Counted from the stretch's first letter, positions 8,436 through 16,160 are shown. The stretch is 64,000 nt of DNA from Demequina flava (GCF_000975035.1 NZ_BBRA01000001.1:310001-374000); one strand, 5' to 3'. Translations and numbers: made by a program. Notes: generated by a model from the letters alone, not told the origin.

Positions 8436-9521
8436 TTAAGCGGCGATACTGCTTCCGGCCGATGCTGTGACGAGCCGTTCTGCAACGAACGGTGACGTCA
8501 TGGCACGCAGCAGTGCAGAGTAGCTAGGCGAGAATCTCACCTCGGTCCCAGCAGGCATGCGAGTGGGCGTTTCGAGCACGAGGTGGTCACTGCTTGAGCC
8601 CAGAACATGGAAGCCGGCGGGCGGCGTCACACCCTCAGGATCCACGTCTTGACGGCCCAGCGCCACCAGCGTCTGCACGATGGACCCGCGTTCTCGCGGA
8701 GCCGCGACCGTACCGAATGCAGACTGCGCCCGCAGTCCCCAGGGATAGGACGGCTTCGCGAGCGACTCAATAACGGACGCGACGACGCAGAACGTGTCCT
8801 GGCGCAACCCTGGGATGGGCTTGCGGGTCAGCGGATCCATGCCGAGCAAGATGGCCTCCCCCAGTCGCAGATCGTTCACGCGCCCCACCGGCGTCGTCCC
8901 CATGGCCCACGTGAGGTTCGCGGAGTTGCCGCCGCTGACCACAGGCGTTGCGACACCAAACTTTGCGCCGAGCGCGGTCGCGAGCGCCGACAACTCCCTC
9001 ATCTGGTCGTCTCCGGGGATCACGCCGCTGCGGCATGCCAGGTTGGTTCCAATGCCCGCGAGTGTGACATGGCGGGTACGCGAAATACGGCGCGCGGCGT
9101 CGAGGACGTCGGCAACCATCACCCCTTCTCTCAGGTCCCCAAGTTCCACCATGAGCACGAGGCGATGATTCACGGCACGTCGACCCGCAGCCGCCGACAG
9201 CGCGTCCACGACATCGAGGTCGCTGACGAGGGTGGTGGATGCGCAGGCAACGGCTCGGTCTGCCCAATCTGGAGCCGGAGAGCGTAGGAGCGTCATGGGC
9301 GCGCGGATGCCGGCGTCCCTTAGCGCTTCAAGATTCTCGATGCGCGAGTCCGCGATCCCGACCACTCCACCCCTGAGCATCGCCTTGGCGACATCCGGTG
9401 AACCCAGAGTCGCCTTCGTGACTCCCGTGACCGAGAGTCCCCGCTTGGAAAGCTTCGCGACCAGCGTGCGCGCGTTGTGTTCAATCGCGGTCAGGTCAAT
9501 ATCAATCCGAGGCGTGATCAC
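8436..9521 (-). CDS. PLP-dependent alanine/ornithine-racemase-family enzyme
   Basis: A 361-residue type III-fold PLP enzyme (alanine racemase-like TIM barrel). The PLP lysine is in GVTKATLGS near the N-terminus, and the barrel continues with GIADSRIENL, LVLMVELGDLREG and GGNSANL. This pattern resembles the alanine/ornithine racemase and YhfX-like group rather than cell-wall Alr. The open frame extends upstream, but GTG at 9521 overlaps the TGA of the DUF1611 gene (GTGA) and begins at the family's normal start. Coupling to DUF1611, a family proposed to act on D-amino acids, suggests D-amino acid metabolism; the substrate is unknown. Confidence 0.8.
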   Translation of the reverse strand: MITPRIDIDLTAIEHNARTLVAKLSKRGLSVTGVTKATLGSPDVAKAMLRGGVVGIADSRIENLEALRDAGIRAPMTLLRSPAPDWADRAVACASTTLVSDLDVVDALSAAAGRRAVNHRLVLMVELGDLREGVMVADVLDAARRISRTRHVTLAGIGTNLACRSGVIPGDDQMRELSALATALGAKFGVATPVVSGGNSANLTWAMGTTPVGRVNDLRLGEAILLGMDPLTRKPIPGLRQDTFCVVASVIESLAKPSYPWGLRAQSAFGTVAAPRERGSIVQTLVALGRQDVDPEGVTPPAGFHVLGSSSDHLVLETPTRMPAGTEVRFSPSYSALLRAMTSPFVAERLVTASAGSSIAA

Positions 9522-10651
9522 GCGGTCGCCGCCACAACCGTCCGCATCAAGCTTGGGAATGCCTTCACGACCATCTGCACGAGTTCCACCGGGTCTCGCC
9601 ACAGAGCATCTGTGACGGGGATCCCCAGGTCCACTTGGTACAGCGCGATCGCGGCCGTGACATCGACCCGCGACATGTCTTCGTGGTTGATGGTCATGCC
9701 CACCACTCGGGTGCGGCCAAACATCTCGATCAGCGCGATCTCGTGCTCCGGCGTGCCCATAGGGACGTCCGGGTAGTCCGACAACACGCTGCGACCTGGA
9801 GCGTGTTGCATGATGACGCCGTGAGGACGCGAGGCGCGCAGGACCACGGTGGAGCTGAGGTAAGCCGGGTGGCTCAGCGCACCCTGGCCCTCAACCACAA
9901 TGACGCGCGGCCGCTGCTCCTCCCACGCCGCAACGACGGCACCTTCGAGCTCTCCCACCCCAAACTGAGCGGGAATCGCGTCGAGCGCTACGCCGTAGGC
10001 CGCACCTTGCATGATGCCTGTCTGGCCGGTGCCCACCATGACCGTCGGGATGCCGGCGGCGTTGAGCGCGTCCGTGAGGATCGTGCTCGTGGTGCGCTTG
10101 CCGATTGCCCCATCGGTGCCGAGCACCGCGATCCGCACGCAATCCACTGTGTCAATCGCGCCGTCGAACATCCGGAGGTCCTTGGTTGGACGGGGCCGGC
10201 GCACATCGTGCAGTTCGACGCCCGCTTCCTGCGCGGCGAGCGCAATCTCGGGGTCGTCATTCAAGAATTCATGGAGACCGGACACCACATCGAGCCCTGC
10301 CTCGACGGCGTCGATGACCGCAGCGCGGTCACCCGCGGACATCAATCCGGACAACGGGGCCAAGCCAAAGACGAACACATCGGCCGATCCCGCTGCTTCC
10401 AGGGCGGCAGCCAAACTCGCGACCACAGGGATCCCGGCATGCTCCGCTCCCAACGCAAGTCCGGCATCGGCCATTTCGCAGGTGCTATCGATCACCGCTG
10501 CGATGCGATACCGCTCGCTGCTGCGGACCAACCCATTCGCGGTCTTGCCATCGATGCGGCCAAAATTGGCTTCGCAGTACACGATCGCCGCAGGGCGCGT
10601 GTCAAGGGGTGCGGGCGCGGGCAGGCGCGGGACAGTAATGAAGCCAGTCAT
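9518..10651 (-). CDS. DUF1611 protein (DgcN-like, P-loop domain)
   Basis: A 377-residue protein. The N-terminal half is Rossmann-like. The C-terminal half has a P-loop-type motif, VLGTDGAIGKRTT, near 175-190, followed by a Gln-Thr-Gly segment (GTGQTGIMQG) and VVEGQGALSHPAY, as in DUF1611 proteins. Some members, named DgcN, have been linked to N-acetylation of D-glutamate and are usually paired with an epimerase-type DgcA. Here the coupled partner is instead a PLP racemase, overlapping by 4 bp. The start is ATG at 10651. The specific reaction remains an inference. Confidence 0.72.
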   Translation of the reverse strand: MTGFITVPRLPAPAPLDTRPAAIVYCEANFGRIDGKTANGLVRSSERYRIAAVIDSTCEMADAGLALGAEHAGIPVVASLAAALEAAGSADVFVFGLAPLSGLMSAGDRAAVIDAVEAGLDVVSGLHEFLNDDPEIALAAQEAGVELHDVRRPRPTKDLRMFDGAIDTVDCVRIAVLGTDGAIGKRTTSTILTDALNAAGIPTVMVGTGQTGIMQGAAYGVALDAIPAQFGVGELEGAVVAAWEEQRPRVIVVEGQGALSHPAYLSSTVVLRASRPHGVIMQHAPGRSVLSDYPDVPMGTPEHEIALIEMFGRTRVVGMTINHEDMSRVDVTAAIALYQVDLGIPVTDALWRDPVELVQMVVKAFPSLMRTVVAATA

Positions 10652-10803
10652 GAAAGACGTCCTCGAGTCAGTGCTCAGAGGAGGCGCCGGGATCGTGCCG
10701 GCCAGGTGGCCGGTGTCAACGAGAGGTCCCCACTAAGAAGTGGTGGAGCCTCAGTGTAAGCCCGCGCGAGCCATGCTCAGCGCGTGTGTCATTACTTCTT
10801 CAG
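10652..10803. other. Spacer between tRNA-Pro and the DUF1611 gene
   Basis: No gene seen. It holds two short perfect hairpins: CCGGCC-AGGT-GGCCGG (about 10698-10713) and CCACT-AAGA-AGTGG (about 10728-10741). These may act in 3' processing or termination of the tRNA-Pro transcript before the DUF1611 gene on the same strand. Confidence 0.4.
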
Positions 10804-10877
10804 TCGGGGTGACAGGATTTGAACCTGCGACCCTCTGTTCCCAAAACAGATGCGCTACCAAGCTGCGCTACACCCCG
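10804..10877 (-). tRNA. tRNA-Pro (anticodon TGG)
   Basis: 74 nt, full cloverleaf on the minus strand. The acceptor arms CGGGGTG/CACCCCG pair perfectly. The anticodon loop TTTGGGA reads TGG between TCTGT and ACAGA, and the T-arm contains GGTTCAAATCC. CCA is not encoded. A -10-like TAGAGT lies upstream (10902-10907 on the complement). Confidence 0.97.
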
Positions 10878-11006
10878 ATGCCCACAAATGCGAGCGACGT
10901 AACTCTAGTACGAGATGAGGGGTGCTCACGACCCGACCCCGGCATCGGCCCTCGGAACCCCTCCGGCAACGGGTTGCCAATACTTATTCGTCGAGTGCAA
11001 AACGAC
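10878..11006. other. Spacer between tRNA-Pro and the kstD 3' end
   Basis: It contains the probable tRNA-Pro promoter and a clear copy of the recurrent motif on the minus strand (core at 10942-10950, extended form GAGGGCCGATGCCGGGGTC). I see no gene in it. Confidence 0.5.
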
Positions 11007-12710
11007 TCAGGAGGACTCGAGGGCACCAGCCGCGTCAAGGGCCGCGATGTATCCAAAGACGAGCCCTTGACCGATCGTCGCGCCAGCGCCTGGGTAGCGA
11101 TCGCCGAAGGCATTACCTGCGGTGTTTCCGATCGCATACAGTCCCTCGATCGCGCTGCCGTCGGGACGCAGTACACGGGCCCGCTCGTCGGCCTTGAGCC
11201 CGCCGCAGGTACCGAGGTCGGAGACGACAACCTTGACCGCGTACAAACCTCCGCGTAGCGGTCGCAGGCAGGGGTTGGGCGTCTGGGTGGGGTCGCCGTA
11301 GTAGCGGTCATATGCGCTGGCGCCGCGGTGAAAGTCCTCGTCGTTACCGTTGGCCGCGAGCGCGTTGAACCGCCGCAAAGTGCTCAAGAGCGCGTCGCCC
11401 GGCACACCGATCGCGTCGGCCAAGGCACGCGGGTTGTCACCGCGGTGCGCGATGCCCGCGTCGAGCCATTCCTGCGGCAAACCCTGGCGCGGGAAGACGG
11501 CCCCTGCCAACACGTATGAGTCGCGGTAGCGCTGATCGAACACCATCCACATGTCGCGCGGGCCCTCGCCGGACGTCCGGCCAGCAAGCACAGTCTGCCC
11601 AAAGGTCATGTAGTCGGTGGACTCGTTGATGAAGCGCTCGCCGCGCTCGTTGACGATTAGCGACCCCGGTAGAGAGCGCTCCGCCAGTAGCACTTGGACC
11701 GGCCCGTCCCCCACCGGCGCGATCGCGGGGAACCACCATGCCTGGTCCATAAACGCTAGGTCCGCACCCGCGTCCTGGCCGGCGAAGATGCCGTCGCCGG
11801 TATTGCCCTCGGACCCCAGGCTGTAGTCCTGGTCGTAAATTGCCCCTCCGTGCTCACGGCGCAACGGCACGTTGTGCTCAAAGCCGCCCGTGGCAAGGAT
11901 GACTCCACGCCGCGCGGTCACCGTGACGGTACGTCCGTCCTGTTCGACAGTGGCACCAGTCACTCGCTCGGCATCCCGAGTGAGCGACACAAGCGACGTG
12001 CGGGTCCACACCGGGATCCCCGCCTCAGTGACACCAGCGAACAGGCCAGCAGCAATCGCCTGTCCGCCAGCGACATACTCGCGACCGACTGCCTTGCCGC
12101 CTATCCCCTGTGCTACTCGCTTCCCGATGCGGGGCAGCGCCGACATCGGCTTGCGTGCCACCAGATTCATCCACTTGTAGTCGGCGCCGGTGACGGGCAT
12201 GGGCACGGGTGCCTCCATGAGGCCTGGACGGAACCGACTGCGCTCCTCGCCAAGGGCCGATGCGTCGTACGGCTTGGACTCGCACGTGCGCCCCACCGCC
12301 GAGCCACCAGGGTTTTCGGGGTGATAGTCGGAGTAGCCCTTCGCCCAGAAGAATTCCAGACCTGTGGTGCGCTCGACCATGTCGATGGCGGCACGGCCGT
12401 GGTCGAGGTAGGCGTGCCAGCGTTCGGCGGGTGCCACATCACGCACGACCGCTTCTAGGTAGCTTTCAGCCCGCTCGGTCGTGTCCGTAGCGCCGTCGCG
12501 CGCGAGGGTCGAATTGGCGGGGACCCAGAACGCGCCGCCAGAGCGCGCTGTGGAACCGCCCACATACTCGGTCTTCTCGACGATGAGGCACGTCAGCCCC
12601 TTCTCGTGTGCCGCGAGCGCAGCGGCCATACCTGTGCCCGAGCCAACGACGAGGACGTCGACCTCGACGTCGTGTGCCTGAGGTCCGGGGGCGATCTGCG
12701 GTGAATTCAT
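11007..12710 (-). CDS. kstD: FAD-dependent 3-ketosteroid delta-1-dehydrogenase-like oxidoreductase
   Basis: A 567-residue flavoprotein of the KstD/fumarate reductase group. It would introduce the C1-C2 double bond into ring A of 3-ketosteroids. The N-terminal FAD-binding fold is DVLVVGSGTGMAAALAA (about 18-34). The KstD-like STARSGGAFWVP segment follows, and the C-terminal YPGAGATIGQG carries the Tyr/Gly pair that contacts the substrate keto group in characterised enzymes. Length matches KstD. The start is ATG at 12710 with GAGGAG nine bases upstream. It is divergent from a TetR gene and close to a 3-alpha-HSD-like SDR, which supports steroid catabolism. Exact substrate position is inferred. 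Confidence 0.83.
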   Translation of the reverse strand: MNSPQIAPGPQAHDVEVDVLVVGSGTGMAAALAAHEKGLTCLIVEKTEYVGGSTARSGGAFWVPANSTLARDGATDTTERAESYLEAVVRDVAPAERWHAYLDHGRAAIDMVERTTGLEFFWAKGYSDYHPENPGGSAVGRTCESKPYDASALGEERSRFRPGLMEAPVPMPVTGADYKWMNLVARKPMSALPRIGKRVAQGIGGKAVGREYVAGGQAIAAGLFAGVTEAGIPVWTRTSLVSLTRDAERVTGATVEQDGRTVTVTARRGVILATGGFEHNVPLRREHGGAIYDQDYSLGSEGNTGDGIFAGQDAGADLAFMDQAWWFPAIAPVGDGPVQVLLAERSLPGSLIVNERGERFINESTDYMTFGQTVLAGRTSGEGPRDMWMVFDQRYRDSYVLAGAVFPRQGLPQEWLDAGIAHRGDNPRALADAIGVPGDALLSTLRRFNALAANGNDEDFHRGASAYDRYYGDPTQTPNPCLRPLRGGLYAVKVVVSDLGTCGGLKADERARVLRPDGSAIEGLYAIGNTAGNAFGDRYPGAGATIGQGLVFGYIAALDAAGALESS

Positions 12711-12783
12711 GGCGAGAAACTCCTCATTTTGCGTGGTGCCTGCGCTCTAGCGATCAGGGTCAGCCGCGTTGCTGTCAACGCCA

Positions 12784-12814
12784 ATTCTAAAACTAGCCGA
12801 TCGGCTAGTACAAT
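12784..12814. promoter_or_regulatory. Divergent kstD/tetR promoters with an 18-bp perfect palindromic operator
   Basis: ACTAGCCGATCGGCTAGT (12792-12809) is a perfect palindrome. On the minus strand it fills the 18-bp spacer between TTGTAC (12808-12813) and TAGAAT (12784-12789), the likely kstD promoter. On the plus strand it abuts the tetR -10 box TACAAT (12809-12814). A bound TetR dimer would block both genes. The sequence differs from the known KstR and KstR2 consensus sites. Confidence 0.8.
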
Positions 12815-12854
12815 AGAAGCGTCGATATTGACGCCCGGGCCACACGAGGACGTG

Positions 12855-13442
12855 ATGAGCAAACCCAAACAACGCCGCCCCGGCCGCGACCACATGGTCT
12901 CCTCCGCGATGACCCTGTTTGCGAGCCATGGCGTCCAGGACACGTCCTTGCAGATGATCGCCACACAAGCGGGCGTGACGAAGGCCGCTGTCTACCATCA
13001 CTTCCCATCCAAAGCCGCAATCGTCGAGGCCGTCATGGAACCGGTGCTGGTCGAGATCGAAGAGAGCGTTGCGAAGGCGAACACCATCGCCGACGCCAGC
13101 GGACAAGTCGACAGCCTTATCGCGGACCTCGCGGAGCAAGCGGTCACCCACCACGACCTCTACGCCACCGTTCTTCGGGACGTTGCGATGGGACCACTCG
13201 CTGTCGGAAGCGACCGCGCACGCACCGCCTTCACTCGGCTCGAGGACGCACTGGCGGGACCCAGCGCCAACGCGGCACGGCGCCTGCGCGTCTCGATGTT
13301 TCTGTCCGGCCTCATCGGCCCCGCCGTCGATCCACGCATACGTGACATCGACTCGGCCACCCTCAAAGCCGAGGTCCTGACTGCTGGCCGGGCCCTTCTC
13401 GGGCCCGTCAACGACACCCAAGTTCATCTCAGCAGTCCCTGA
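12855..13442 (+). CDS. TetR/AcrR family transcriptional repressor
   Basis: A 195-residue regulator. The N-terminal helix-turn-helix is typical: MTLFASHGVQDTSLQMIATQ followed by AGVTKAAVYHHFPSKAAIVEAV. The ligand-binding C-terminal domain is not assignable to a subfamily. The frame is open upstream, but the ATG at 12855 follows an ACGAGGA box and begins at the family's usual point. It is transcribed away from kstD, with the 18-bp palindrome between them, and lies 64 bp upstream of the SDR gene on the same strand. It probably represses kstD and itself, with a steroid intermediate or its CoA ester as inducer (inference). Confidence 0.88.
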   Translation: MSKPKQRRPGRDHMVSSAMTLFASHGVQDTSLQMIATQAGVTKAAVYHHFPSKAAIVEAVMEPVLVEIEESVAKANTIADASGQVDSLIADLAEQAVTHHDLYATVLRDVAMGPLAVGSDRARTAFTRLEDALAGPSANAARRLRVSMFLSGLIGPAVDPRIRDIDSATLKAEVLTAGRALLGPVNDTQVHLSSP

Positions 13443-13506
13443 CGTCCCCACGAGGCCACGGCATCGGCCCGCCTCACCCCACTACAACACCTAAGGAGAA
13501 GTCCAC

Positions 13507-14307
13507 ATGTCACGCACCTACGTCGTCACCGGAGCCGCATCGGGAATTGGTGCCTCCACCGCCGAAATGCTGCGCGCCCAGGGCGCCACAGTCGTCGGCG
13601 TTGACCTGCACGACACTGACGTCATCGCAGATCTGTCAACCACTGAGGGCCGCGCAGAGGCAGCGGCAACCGCGACCAAGAAGGCCGGCGGCACCGTCGA
13701 TGCCGTCATCGCTTGCGCCGGCATCTCCGCGCCGATCGCCAAGACCATGTCGATCAACTTCTTTGGGGTCACCGAGTTCCTCACGGCTCTACTGCCCGCG
13801 TTGCGCAATTCTGACGCGCCCCGCGCGGCAGTCGTGTCCTCGATGGCTTCGCTGCACCCCGTGGCGGAGTCGTTGGTCGATGCGGCGCTCGCGGGTGACG
13901 AAGAAACAGCGGTCAAGCTCGGCACCGAGCTCGCGGAAGACCCTCGCGCTGGTTACATGAACTACTCCTCGTCCAAGCGGGCGTTGTCACGGTGGGTGCG
14001 ACGGTCTTCGGTGTCCGAGGACTGGGCGGGCTCTCACATTCCCCTCAACGCGGTGGCCCCCGGTACTGTCATCACCCCCATGACCGCCGAGCTGCTCGCC
14101 ACGGAGGAGGGCGCAGCCATGGTGGACTCCTCGGTCCCCATGCCACTGAACTACCACCAGCCTGCGTCCTCCATCGCCGAACTGCTCGTGTGGCTAACCA
14201 GCGCTGCCAACTCGCACATGGCGGGCCAGACCATCTACTGCGATGGCGGCGCCGATGCCGTCTTGCGCGGCGACGACGTGTGGTCCTGGGCCGACGCTTC
14301 CCAGTAG
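13507..14307 (+). CDS. Short-chain dehydrogenase, 3-alpha-hydroxysteroid dehydrogenase-like
   Basis: A 266-residue SDR. The NAD(P)-binding TGAASGIG is at 8-15, the NAG-equivalent IACAGIS near 75, the catalytic Ser in VSSMAS, and the catalytic Tyr-x3-Lys in NYSSSKRA. The long insertion before the active-site Tyr, and the whole layout, resemble 3-alpha-hydroxysteroid dehydrogenase/carbonyl reductase (HsdA type) more than general SDRs. It would interconvert 3-alpha-hydroxy and 3-keto steroids, feeding KstD. AAGGAG precedes the ATG. It may be cotranscribed with tetR. One motif copy (13461-13469) lies in the tetR-SDR gap and a variant (near 14316) directly after the SDR. Confidence 0.83.
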   Translation: MSRTYVVTGAASGIGASTAEMLRAQGATVVGVDLHDTDVIADLSTTEGRAEAAATATKKAGGTVDAVIACAGISAPIAKTMSINFFGVTEFLTALLPALRNSDAPRAAVVSSMASLHPVAESLVDAALAGDEETAVKLGTELAEDPRAGYMNYSSSKRALSRWVRRSSVSEDWAGSHIPLNAVAPGTVITPMTAELLATEEGAAMVDSSVPMPLNYHQPASSIAELLVWLTSAANSHMAGQTIYCDGGADAVLRGDDVWSWADASQ

Positions 14308-14379
14308 CCACCCCGGCATTGGCCCTCCCCTGGCGCCTAGACTCGCCACAACAGTCGTGCACAACCGCATGGAGGGCCA

Positions 14380-14766
14380 ATGCTCATCGCCGCACAGATT
14401 CTGGCCGCGCTCGCTGCGCTCCTGCACGTCTACATCTTTTGGATGGAGTCGTTCGCGTGGGAGCAGGCCTCTACGCGCGCAGTGTTTGGAACCGGTTCCG
14501 TCGAGAACGCTCGAGCGACCAAGGATCTCGCCTACAACCAGGGCTTTTATAACCTGTTCCTGGCGCTCATCACGCTGGTGGGGTTGGCCCTGATGTGGGC
14601 CGGGCAGGACGCGCCGGGTGCGGCGTTGATCTTTGCTGGAGCAGGGTCGATGCTCGCCGCGGCGATCGTGCTGACGATAAGCGGCAAGAAGTACCGCGGC
14701 GCCGCAATCAAGCAAGGAACACTGCCTGCATTGGCGATCATCTGCCTCGCACTCGCGCTGATTTAG
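14380..14766 (+). CDS. DUF1304 membrane protein
   Basis: A 128-residue protein with four hydrophobic helices. It contains the DUF1304 features: an N-terminal HVYIFWMESFAW segment, then a Phe/Gly/Asn-rich NQGFYNLFLA region and C-terminal short helices. Function is unknown. GGAGG lies five bases before the ATG, and a -10-like TAGACT lies near 14338. The last transcribed gene of the steroid island may not belong functionally to it, since DUF1304 genes occur in many contexts. Confidence 0.85.
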   Translation: MLIAAQILAALAALLHVYIFWMESFAWEQASTRAVFGTGSVENARATKDLAYNQGFYNLFLALITLVGLALMWAGQDAPGAALIFAGAGSMLAAAIVLTISGKKYRGAAIKQGTLPALAIICLALALI

Positions 14767-14849
14767 GCGCGGCGGTTTTTCTCTTGGGCGAGGCTCGGCT
14801 ACTCTAGTGGAGCCGATGCGGCAGGCAGCTAGCCTGAAGCGTCGCCAGT

Positions 14850-14920
14850 GCGGGTGTAGCTCAATGGTAGAGCCTCAGTCTTCCAAACTGATCACGCGGG
14901 TTCGATTCCCGTCACCCGCT
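14850..14920 (+). tRNA. tRNA-Gly (anticodon TCC)
   Basis: 71 nt. The acceptor arms GCGGGTG/CACCCGC pair fully. The anticodon loop CTTCCAA reads TCC between TCAGT and ACTGA, the D-arm is short, and the T-arm is GGTTCGATTCC. CCA is not encoded. Confidence 0.97.
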
Positions 14921-14926
14921 CCGCTG

Positions 14927-14960
14927 CGAGGCCCTCGTCTGATGACGGGGGCCTCGTTTC
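14927..14960 (+). terminator. Terminator after tRNA-Gly
   Basis: CGAGGCCC-TCGTC, a TGAT loop, then GACG-G-GGGCCTCG form a GC-rich hairpin followed by TTTC, directly after the tRNA. Confidence 0.8.
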
Positions 14961-14986
14961 ATGTCCGGGCTGGGGCATCGTCGAAT

Positions 14987-15053
14987 TCTGACGGCCAGGA
15001 GGCGCGCGAGCTCTAAATCCCGCCGAGTATGTACGGCCAGGGGAAATGGGGGG
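14987..15053 (-). repeat. Copy D of the four-copy hairpin/CCTCCTGGCCGT element
   Basis: Read on the minus strand it begins right after the SRPBCC stop codon. The hairpin is CCC-TG-GCCG, an 8-nt loop TACATACT, then CGGC-GGG (15019-15042), followed some 15 nt later by CCTCCTGGCCGTCAG. The other copies are at 43576, 44308 and 44470. The bulged TG, loop and distal box are all conserved. Confidence 0.8.
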
Positions 15054-15521
15054 CTAGTCGGTGGGGGCTTCCGCGGCCTTCGCGATGTCTTCCAGGTCCG
15101 CCTCGAGCGCCTTGCGCGAGGCCCGCATGCCAGTCGCACCAAAGATCGCCCAGCCGACCTTCTGCATGAAGCTCGGGCCCTGCGGGATTCCGGCGAACAC
15201 TGCGGTCACCACCGTGGACTCCCCGTCGGGCTCGCAGCGGAACTCTGTCGTGTAGTAGACACCATGAGAGGGCGAGCCAATAGTCGTCGACCGTGGAGCA
15301 TCGACTCCGGTCACTTCCATGACCTCGGAGGCTTCTTGGCCGAACATCTTGCGCGTCTCACGCCAGGAAACTCCGACCTCATACCCCTCCCCTTCGAGGC
15401 GCTCGACCTTCCGGATCGACGTGATGACATCGGGCGCCTGATCAAGGTCAGTGAGCACTGCGAAGACGGCCTCCGGGGACGCGTCAATGGTTCGCGAGCA
15501 TTCCACCGTGCGGTTCTTCAT
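15054..15521 (-). CDS. SRPBCC-fold (polyketide cyclase/dehydrase-like) protein
   Basis: A 155-residue START/SRPBCC-fold protein. It shows the usual opening, IDASPEAVFAVLTDLDQAPDVI, then a strand-rich middle and a C-terminal long helix (KALEADLEDIAKAAE). Such proteins bind hydrophobic ligands, but specificity cannot be read here. GGGAGG lies eight bases before the ATG. It follows a truncated SRPBCC gene by 39 bp on the same strand, so the two probably arose by duplication and share a transcript. A repeated hairpin element begins at its stop codon. Confidence 0.85.
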   Translation of the reverse strand: MKNRTVECSRTIDASPEAVFAVLTDLDQAPDVITSIRKVERLEGEGYEVGVSWRETRKMFGQEASEVMEVTGVDAPRSTTIGSPSHGVYYTTEFRCEPDGESTVVTAVFAGIPQGPSFMQKVGWAIFGATGMRASRKALEADLEDIAKAAEAPTD

Positions 15522-15560
15522 GGCAAAGCCTCCCTCGAGCGCGGCCTATCTTTCCTGCTA

Positions 15561-15791
15561 TCACGCTATCTCAGCCAAGGCCCTCGCGCGCGCGTTTTTA
15601 GCTGGTGGCGGGATCCGCGTCGTCACGAACTCGCATCCGGGCTTTCCCCACGCCCCCTTGACCACGTCAATGCGGCCAATCTGCGGATGGAACCGCGCCT
15701 GCACCTCACGGTCGTCGACGAACGCCCACACATCCTGGGCCGCCGCATCAAGCGGCAGGTCAAACGTCGCGTCCAAGGTAAAAACCGGCAC
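15561..15791 (-). pseudogene. Truncated SRPBCC-family gene
   Basis: A 76-residue product beginning with GTG after a strong AGGAGG. The first 58 residues look like the opening half of an SRPBCC protein (LPLDAAAQDVWAFVDDREVQ), aligning with the neighbouring full-length gene in pattern. The frame then runs into RIPPPAKNARARALAEIA and stops. The last two thirds of the domain, including the C-terminal helix, are missing, so the fold cannot be complete. Most likely a decayed tandem paralogue; a short functional peptide is less likely. A recurrent GGCCGATGC motif lies 20 bases upstream of its start codon. Confidence 0.65.
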
Positions 15792-15851
15792 TGTTCCTCC
15801 TCTTTTCCAGGGCCGATGCCGTGGTCACCCTAGCGAATCACCCTCACCTTG

Positions 15852-15880
15852 TTGCCCGCTCGGGGCATCGGCGCTAGCCT
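15852..15880 (+). promoter_or_regulatory. Promoter of the cysteine leader peptide-cysK-cysE transcript
   Basis: TTGCCC (15852-15857), 17 bp, then TAGCCT (15875-15880) fits a housekeeping promoter. Transcription would begin near 15887, about 24 nt before the leader-peptide ATG. Confidence 0.6.
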
Positions 15881-15910
15881 GGCGATATTCGCACTTGGAG
15901 GGACCGCGAC

Positions 15911-16018
15911 ATGAGCCACGTCACGCGCACAGCCGCGACGCAGGCCCGCGCCTCCGTGATGTGTTCCAGCCGCTCGAGCATGTGCTGCCGCATGTGCGTC
16001 GAGTGCTGCTGTCTGTAG
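15911..16018 (+). CDS. Cysteine-rich leader peptide upstream of cysK (attenuation uORF)
   Basis: A 35-codon reading frame beginning with ATG, eight bases after GGAGGG (15897-15902). Seven of its last eighteen residues are cysteine (18, 25, 26, 29, 32, 33, 34), ending CCCL-stop. Cys-rich uORFs that attenuate expression of sulfur genes when charged tRNA-Cys is plentiful are known in mycobacteria (cysteine-responsive attenuation). Its location just before cysK-cysE fits exactly. The stop codon overlaps the first base of a 10-bp RNA stem, so a ribosome stalled on the Cys codons would change folding downstream. Too short for standard gene calling. Confidence 0.85.
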   Translation: MSHVTRTAATQARASVMCSSRSSMCCRMCVECCCL

Positions 16019-16073
16019 AGCGCTGGCACGAGCTCGCGGGGAGCCCCGCGACAGATACCCGCCGCCAGCGCTC
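16018..16073 (+). promoter_or_regulatory. Attenuator stem following the cysteine leader peptide
   Basis: GAGCGCTGGC (16018-16027) pairs perfectly with GCCAGCGCTC (16064-16073). Inside lies a second hairpin, CGCGGG-GAGC-CCCGCG (16035-16050). The outer stem starts in the leader stop codon, so a ribosome at the stop would block it and one stalled at the Cys codons would also influence it. There is no U-run, so the mechanism may be translational or Rho-related rather than intrinsic termination. Confidence 0.65.
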
Positions 16074-16080
16074 GAAATAA

Positions 16081-16106
16081 GGAATCACCACGATTCACTC
16101 TGCGTT
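16081..16106 (+). promoter_or_regulatory. SigmaR/SigH-type promoter of cysK-cysE
   Basis: GGAAT (16081-16085), 18 bp, GTT (16104-16106) matches the actinobacterial thiol-stress sigma factor consensus GGGAAT-N18/19-GTT except for the first G. It lies after the leader peptide and its stem and 55 bp before cysK, so a transcript from here would escape attenuation. Confidence 0.62.
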
Positions 16107-16160
16107 ACCCACTCCAGCCGCGCCCCACATCGGGGCACCAACACCAAAGGAAGAGAACCC

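Noticed and set aside
12792-12809. KstR or KstR2 binding site
   Set aside because: The palindrome lacks the AAC-N2-GTT or CAAG-N2-CTTG cores of those regulators.
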